The notes under the pieces are model-generated. The model saw nothing but the letters and a program-made list of their open reading frames with translations, ran no database searches and was not told the origin of the DNA. Positions 59,985 to 64,000 of a DNA stretch of 64,000 bases are shown one piece after another; within the stretch, counting starts at the first letter, position 1, and each line of letters opens with the position of its first letter. Origin of the DNA: Voacanga thouarsii. Its lineage: Eukaryota > Streptophyta > Magnoliopsida > Gentianales > Apocynaceae. The DNA is taken from the NCBI GenBank assembly GCA_026120185.1, contig JANUWF010001783.1:8337001-8401000 (forward strand), read 5' to 3'. The position numbers were made by a program, and so were the translations under genes.

Positions 59985-61190
59985 CTAATTTGTCTAAATT
60001 TAGATGAACTATTAAAGAGAAGAGCTCTCATTCATAATTTACTTTTTCATACTTTTCTTTCTTAATCAAACAATATAAATCCTACATCTAAATTTATATT
60101 CCTTTCTCTTTTCCTTTTTATTTTAACCCAACCAAACATATGAATGCAATCCTCTGTAGTAGTAATTGTTACGTGTCGGTTGTTTAGTCTTATTTTTAAA
60201 AGAGAGGAAAAAAAAAAAAGACAGAGCAGCCGAGGCAATGCATTGGCCAGTTCCATCGTTGCTTTTACAACTTGGCCCTTTGATCAGTGTTTTTGTGCTA
60301 GATTTTTTGCAACTTTTGTTTGTTCGGAAATGTAGGTCGGGCGCAAGCTGCCAGGCAGGCCAATCTGGGGCCACCTCGTGGTCTACATGCTGTTAAAAAA
60401 GAAAATTGCAATTTTTTTTTTTTAATGTAGTTTTCATTTCTTTTTTGGTAGTGTTCTTAAAAAATGAACTTTATTGCTAATTTCAGTTATTCTTTATATA
60501 ATTCTTTATTCTGTGTGAGTTAAATGTTAATAACTTGCTCATTTTGCAAATGATGTCGTAAAGCTCGTTTAATGAAATTAAAATTTAGATATTAAAATAT
60601 GAATATTTAAATATTGTGTTATAAAAAGTAAAATTTAAATATTAGATTCTGAAATTTTCAATCTGGATCTGAAGATTAAATTAATTATAATTTATTTTTA
60701 TATTATATTTGTTACAATTTAGATTATATGTAAAAATATATTAATAATAAGATTAATATTTAACATATTTAAATTTTAAATTTAAATAACTTTTAATTCA
60801 CTTAAAATTTATAATAGAATTTTAGAACGTCTTAATCAATTAAGTGATGATAAAAATCTATTATCAAACGTACTTAATTAAATAATTACTTAATATTATC
60901 TATTATCAAATGTATTTATTGAAATAAATACTTAATTTATTAATTTTAAATACTTAATTGAGTTATTAAACAAATCCTTCAATTTTATAATTCAATCTTT
61001 TAGACTTCAATTTTTATAGTTTAGTATTTAAATATTTAAATTTTATTCTTCAAATTTTAATTTTATCAAATGAGTCATAAATTATTATACGGGCGTTAAT
61101 CATCTATTGGAGTAGTGATTCATCCTATTTGTCATTTTGTAGATATTATTTAAGAGTCTAACGAGGATTTTGAAGACTTTGGTGCTAATT
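59985..61190. other. AT-rich intergenic DNA
   Basis: No gene recognised. A GC-richer island at about 60,220-60,390 is open in several frames, but none resembles a known family. Confidence 0.45.
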
Positions 61191-62290
61191 GGATTTAGAA
61201 GTTGATGAAGATTTTTCATTTCTTTAGTTAGAACTTAGAACAATGTGTTGGCTTTCTTATTGTGTTACTGGAGACCGATCCGAATGTTGACATTAGTGAG
61301 TGTAGGTCCTCAAATTCATCGGCTCAGGAAACGAGTTATCGATATCATGGCCGAGGATGGCAGTATTGTACCTGTTAGCAACTTGGGTCCTCGAGATGAA
61401 CCCTTCTGTCCCAACCAGACCGGGGGCCATCTTTTGAAGATTTGTCAGAATAAGAAAATCTTCATGCAAGGACTCCTCCCTCTGTGTATCTCAATATTCC
61501 CTAGAATAGATTCTTCTTGGCCCCTTGACTTGTACAAATAAGAAGTTTATTCCTCAATGGAAGGTGGATGAGTACTGTGCATATGGCTTATGGCTCTCAA
61601 TACCTAAAACTTGTGGATTATATGGTTTTGCCTCGCCATAAAATTTTCTGTAGTCGAGTGACCTGTGGTGAATTGAAGGACTTCCTGTTCAGCTATCATA
61701 TGTAGGTACAGCGTTGCTTTCAATTTGAAACCTTTGCTTTCTTCTTTGAGCAAACCTTTTATGTGACATGGACACGCCCTTGTTTCATTTTCCTATTCCA
61801 TATGTATATTTTTCAGGCTGTGCGCTAGATGTTCTCTTGATGCTGTGAAAACTAACCACGAGGGGAGGATGAAGTTGAAAGAGGGCAGTGGCAAGGTTGG
61901 CCAACAAGTTGAAGCAACCTGAGAGAGGGTTAGTAATTGAGAAGATGAAGCTTTAGGAACAGAATGGGTGAAAAGAGGCCGATGAGAATCTTAGCCATGC
62001 TGCTAATTTTATCCAGAACTTTGAGGCGACCATGAAGAAACGTGAATTTAGTACTACTACATTATTATGAAACGTCTGATGAGGAATTTAATAGTGAACT
62101 TTTCAAGAAGATCGAGGTAGAATTTCAAAATAAGGTTGAATTTTGGAATCTGTTCCAGTCCTACATTTGTTCGGCTGTCGAGGAAACTGTAACTAGGATG
62201 GTCACCTTCAGCAACACCAAAGTTGCTAATGAGTACGGAATTCTATAAGATAGTAGAACATTCCATTCTTGATTGGTCTTGGAATCTGGG
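61191..62290 (+). pseudogene. Decayed coding remnant, family not identified
   Basis: Several plus-strand open pieces in shifting frames: 61,245-61,541; about 61,548-61,640 (KFIPQWKVDEYCAYGLWLSI); a charged helical part after a possible acceptor at 61,817; and 62,042-62,248 (EEFNSELFKKIEVEFQNKVE). The helical, Lys/Glu-rich character resembles coiled-coil ORFs of plant transposons, but I cannot name a family. The piece at 62,249-62,340 is duplicated at 63,360-63,445. Confidence 0.35.
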
Positions 62291-62352
62291 AGAAGCGGCT
62301 AAGGCAAGACTGCAAAGGGCCATCTACGGTACTACAGGTTCTTTTATTATTA

Positions 62353-62940
62353 TTCCCTCTATTTTAAATTAAATATTTATATACTTTTTACATACAAATT
62401 AAAAATATTAAAAATAATATAATAAATAAATAAAATTTTAATTTTACTCCTATTAAATATATGATACTCCTTCCGTCTCATAATATAAATTATTAGAGAC
62501 TATTTTTATTGTCTCAAATTATAAATCGTTCGGGACTTTTCAAAGAAGTTTTAAAATTATTTTTATATTTTTATCCTTATTTATTGTTCTATTTTCCTCT
62601 CTTTCTCTTTCCTCTCTTCTCTTATTTCTAAGACATTTAAGTAGGAATGTTTTAAGAAGAAAAAAATATAAAATTACCTTATTTTTAGGAATCTTAATAT
62701 GCGTAAAATTAAGTCAAACTACTTATATTATGAGACGGAGGGAGTAGTTATTAGTTGGTAAATTCTCAAGAAATAAGAAAAAAAAAAGAATTTCGAGAAG
62801 TTATGTAATTAACTTAGAATAAATGTGAGTAAAATAGAAAGAAACTAATTACTAATTCTAGAAATACATAAATAAACATCTTTTTTTTAAATAAAATAAA
62901 AAAAGTTATATAAACATCTATTTTGAAACGGAAGAAATAT
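62353..62940. mobile_element. Outer Stowaway-like MITE (interrupted)
   Basis: Ends TTCCCTCTATTTTAAATTAA and, inverted, TTTCTTCCGTTTCAAAATAG match as TIRs over ~30 bp. The MITE at 62,467-62,744 lies inside it. Confidence 0.5.
62467..62744. mobile_element. Stowaway MITE with TA duplication
   Basis: 278 bp with near-identical TIRs CTCCTTCCGTCTCATAATAT and its inverse, and TA at 62,465-62,466 and 62,745-62,746. The sequence and TA target are typical of Tc1/mariner-derived Stowaway MITEs. No coding. Confidence 0.9.
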
Positions 62941-62946
62941 TATTAT

Positions 62947-63254
62947 TTCCTCCTCCTCTATTTATCTGTCACGTTTAAAAAAAAAATTAGTTAGATTATT
63001 AAATTCATATAATTTTATTTATATATTCCAAAATTACACATAGGTTTGATATTCCCGATAACCATTTTCCTACTTCAAAATTTGTTTATTCAATTTTCTT
63101 TCTAAAGTTACTATATTTTCATTTTCCAAAATTATTTAATAAAATGGTATAATAGTAATATTAGTATTAATGTTACTTAAAATTTTTTAATGTGACCGAT
63201 AAAAAAAAGACGCTACAACCTTTTAGTTGTGACAAATAAATAGAGATAGAAGGA
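62947..63254. mobile_element. Third Stowaway-like MITE
   Basis: TTCCTCC...CTCTATTTATCTGTCAC at the left matches the inverse of GTGACAAATAAATAGAGAT at the right. The edges are approximate. Confidence 0.55.
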
Positions 63255-63359
63255 ATATTAAATAGGAGTAAATTTAAAATGTTAAATCTTAATTTCTTAA
63301 AGAAAAATATAATTTGAATAAACATTAAATTAGAAATAAAATAGATAATTTAAAACAAA

Positions 63360-63448
63360 AGAGTAGAACATTGCATTCCTTGATTAGTCTTGGAATCTGG
63401 GAGAAGCAGTTGAGGCAGGACCGCAAAGGGTCACCTAGGTTACTCAAG
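63360..63448 (+). repeat. Second copy of the 62.25-kb segment
   Basis: TAGAACATT(G/C)CATT, TCTTGGAATCTGGGAGAAGC and GCAAAGGG(T/C)CA match 62,254-62,330. The copy continues into the ATT tract after the 162-bp MITE. Confidence 0.85.
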
Positions 63449-63610
63449 GGGAAAATTCTTAGGTGCATCGGTGCACGTGCACCGAGTGCGGCACGTGTAC
63501 CATCCGCAACAGAAATTGTACACCAATTTCTATGTACAATATTATCAACGGGTGGTACACGTGCCCAAAGCACTCGGTGCACGTGCACCGGTGCACCTAA
63601 GAATTTTCCC
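63449..63610. mobile_element. 162-bp GC-rich MITE with ~55-bp TIRs
   Basis: Ends GGGAAAATTCTTAGGTGCA and its inverse; the arms include GGTGCACGTGCACCGAGTGC in both. ACTCAAG (63,442-63,448) is repeated at 63,611-63,617, extendable to ACTCAAGGG if the G run is counted. A 7-9-bp duplication and G-start TIR suggest a Mutator-type MITE. No coding. Confidence 0.8.
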
Positions 63611-63619
63611 ACTCAAGGG

Positions 63620-63757
<138 letters not shown>

Positions 63758-63925
63758 ACAGCTTCTACTAAGGACTCAAATGTAGGAGCTCAAGATGGCA
63801 TGAACTCTTCTTTAATGTTGGATCTACTGTTATCCTCTAAGGTTCAGGGCGAATCTACTGCAAAACTTCCTCCTAGTAAACCAATAGCTCCACCACTTCT
63901 AAGAAAGCTTGCTGAGGGGATTTAA
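63758..63925 (+). pseudogene. C-terminal coding remnant
   Basis: Open to a stop at 63,923 with Ser/Pro-rich residues (STAKLPPSKPIAPPLLRKLA). Its position after the duplicated segment suggests it is the tail of the remnant that begins at 61.2 kb. Not recognised. Confidence 0.3.
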
Positions 63926-64000
63926 TCTTAATATTGGTTGTTCTTTATCGAAAAGAATTTGTATTGAAAATCTTCTCTTTGGATCACTGCGGAAATTTCA

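Overview
The window is nuclear DNA from a flowering plant, probably a eudicot. It is AT-rich, full of microsatellites, and holds one recognisable host gene (split by introns, with plant GT/AG sites) among nested plant-type transposable elements. All calls come from reading the sequence and the supplied translations; no database search was run.

Layout. 1-2,100: 5' part of a class I KNOX homeobox-type gene on the minus strand, with exon 1, exon 2 (KNOX1 domain) and exon 3 (KNOX2 domain). The ELK and homeodomain exons lie off the window to the left. 2,100-6,200: upstream and intergenic DNA with a SINE-like insertion (18-bp target duplication) and a possible MULE-type MITE. 6,200-14,160: a decayed CACTA (En/Spm) transposon with TNP2-like and TNPA-like pseudogenes and a right terminus ending at 14,157. 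Inside it sits a 1.46-kb Mutator-like element with ~360-bp terminal inverted repeats. That element carries a captured piece of a RuBisCO small subunit gene (exon 2 part, intron, exon 3), so it is a Pack-MULE.

14,325-40,780: a composite Ty3/gypsy-type element ('X', minus strand) bounded by a perfect 5-bp duplication CTAAG. Its left (3') LTR was split by a 7.5-kb Ty1/copia element (15,512-23,016; duplication CTACC). Its interior contains a second LTR family ('Y') as two inverted LTRs, two gag pseudogenes in opposite orientations, ORFs of the plant-transposon-protein type in the env position, and a solo LTR. No protease/RT/integrase of these gag-bearing elements was found, so they look like non-autonomous gag-only (TR-GAG/LARD-like) elements.

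40,786-47,600: sparse DNA with a ~1.36-kb long-TIR element enclosing a ~143-bp tandem repeat, and a few exon-like shreds. 47,631-59,979: a Ty3/gypsy Tat-lineage element ('Z', duplication ACATT) with gag, protease, RT, two RNase H domains and integrase, all degenerate. A solo LTR interrupts the integrase, and an antisense ORF (plant mobile domain plus coiled coil) lies before the 3' LTR. 60,000-64,000: coding remnants of unknown family, a nest of Stowaway-like MITEs, a 162-bp GC-rich inverted-repeat MITE, and a ~134-bp ATT microsatellite.

None of the transposon genes looks intact. The biology is layered insertion beside a developmental regulator, with gene-fragment capture and gag-only retroelements as the main points of interest.
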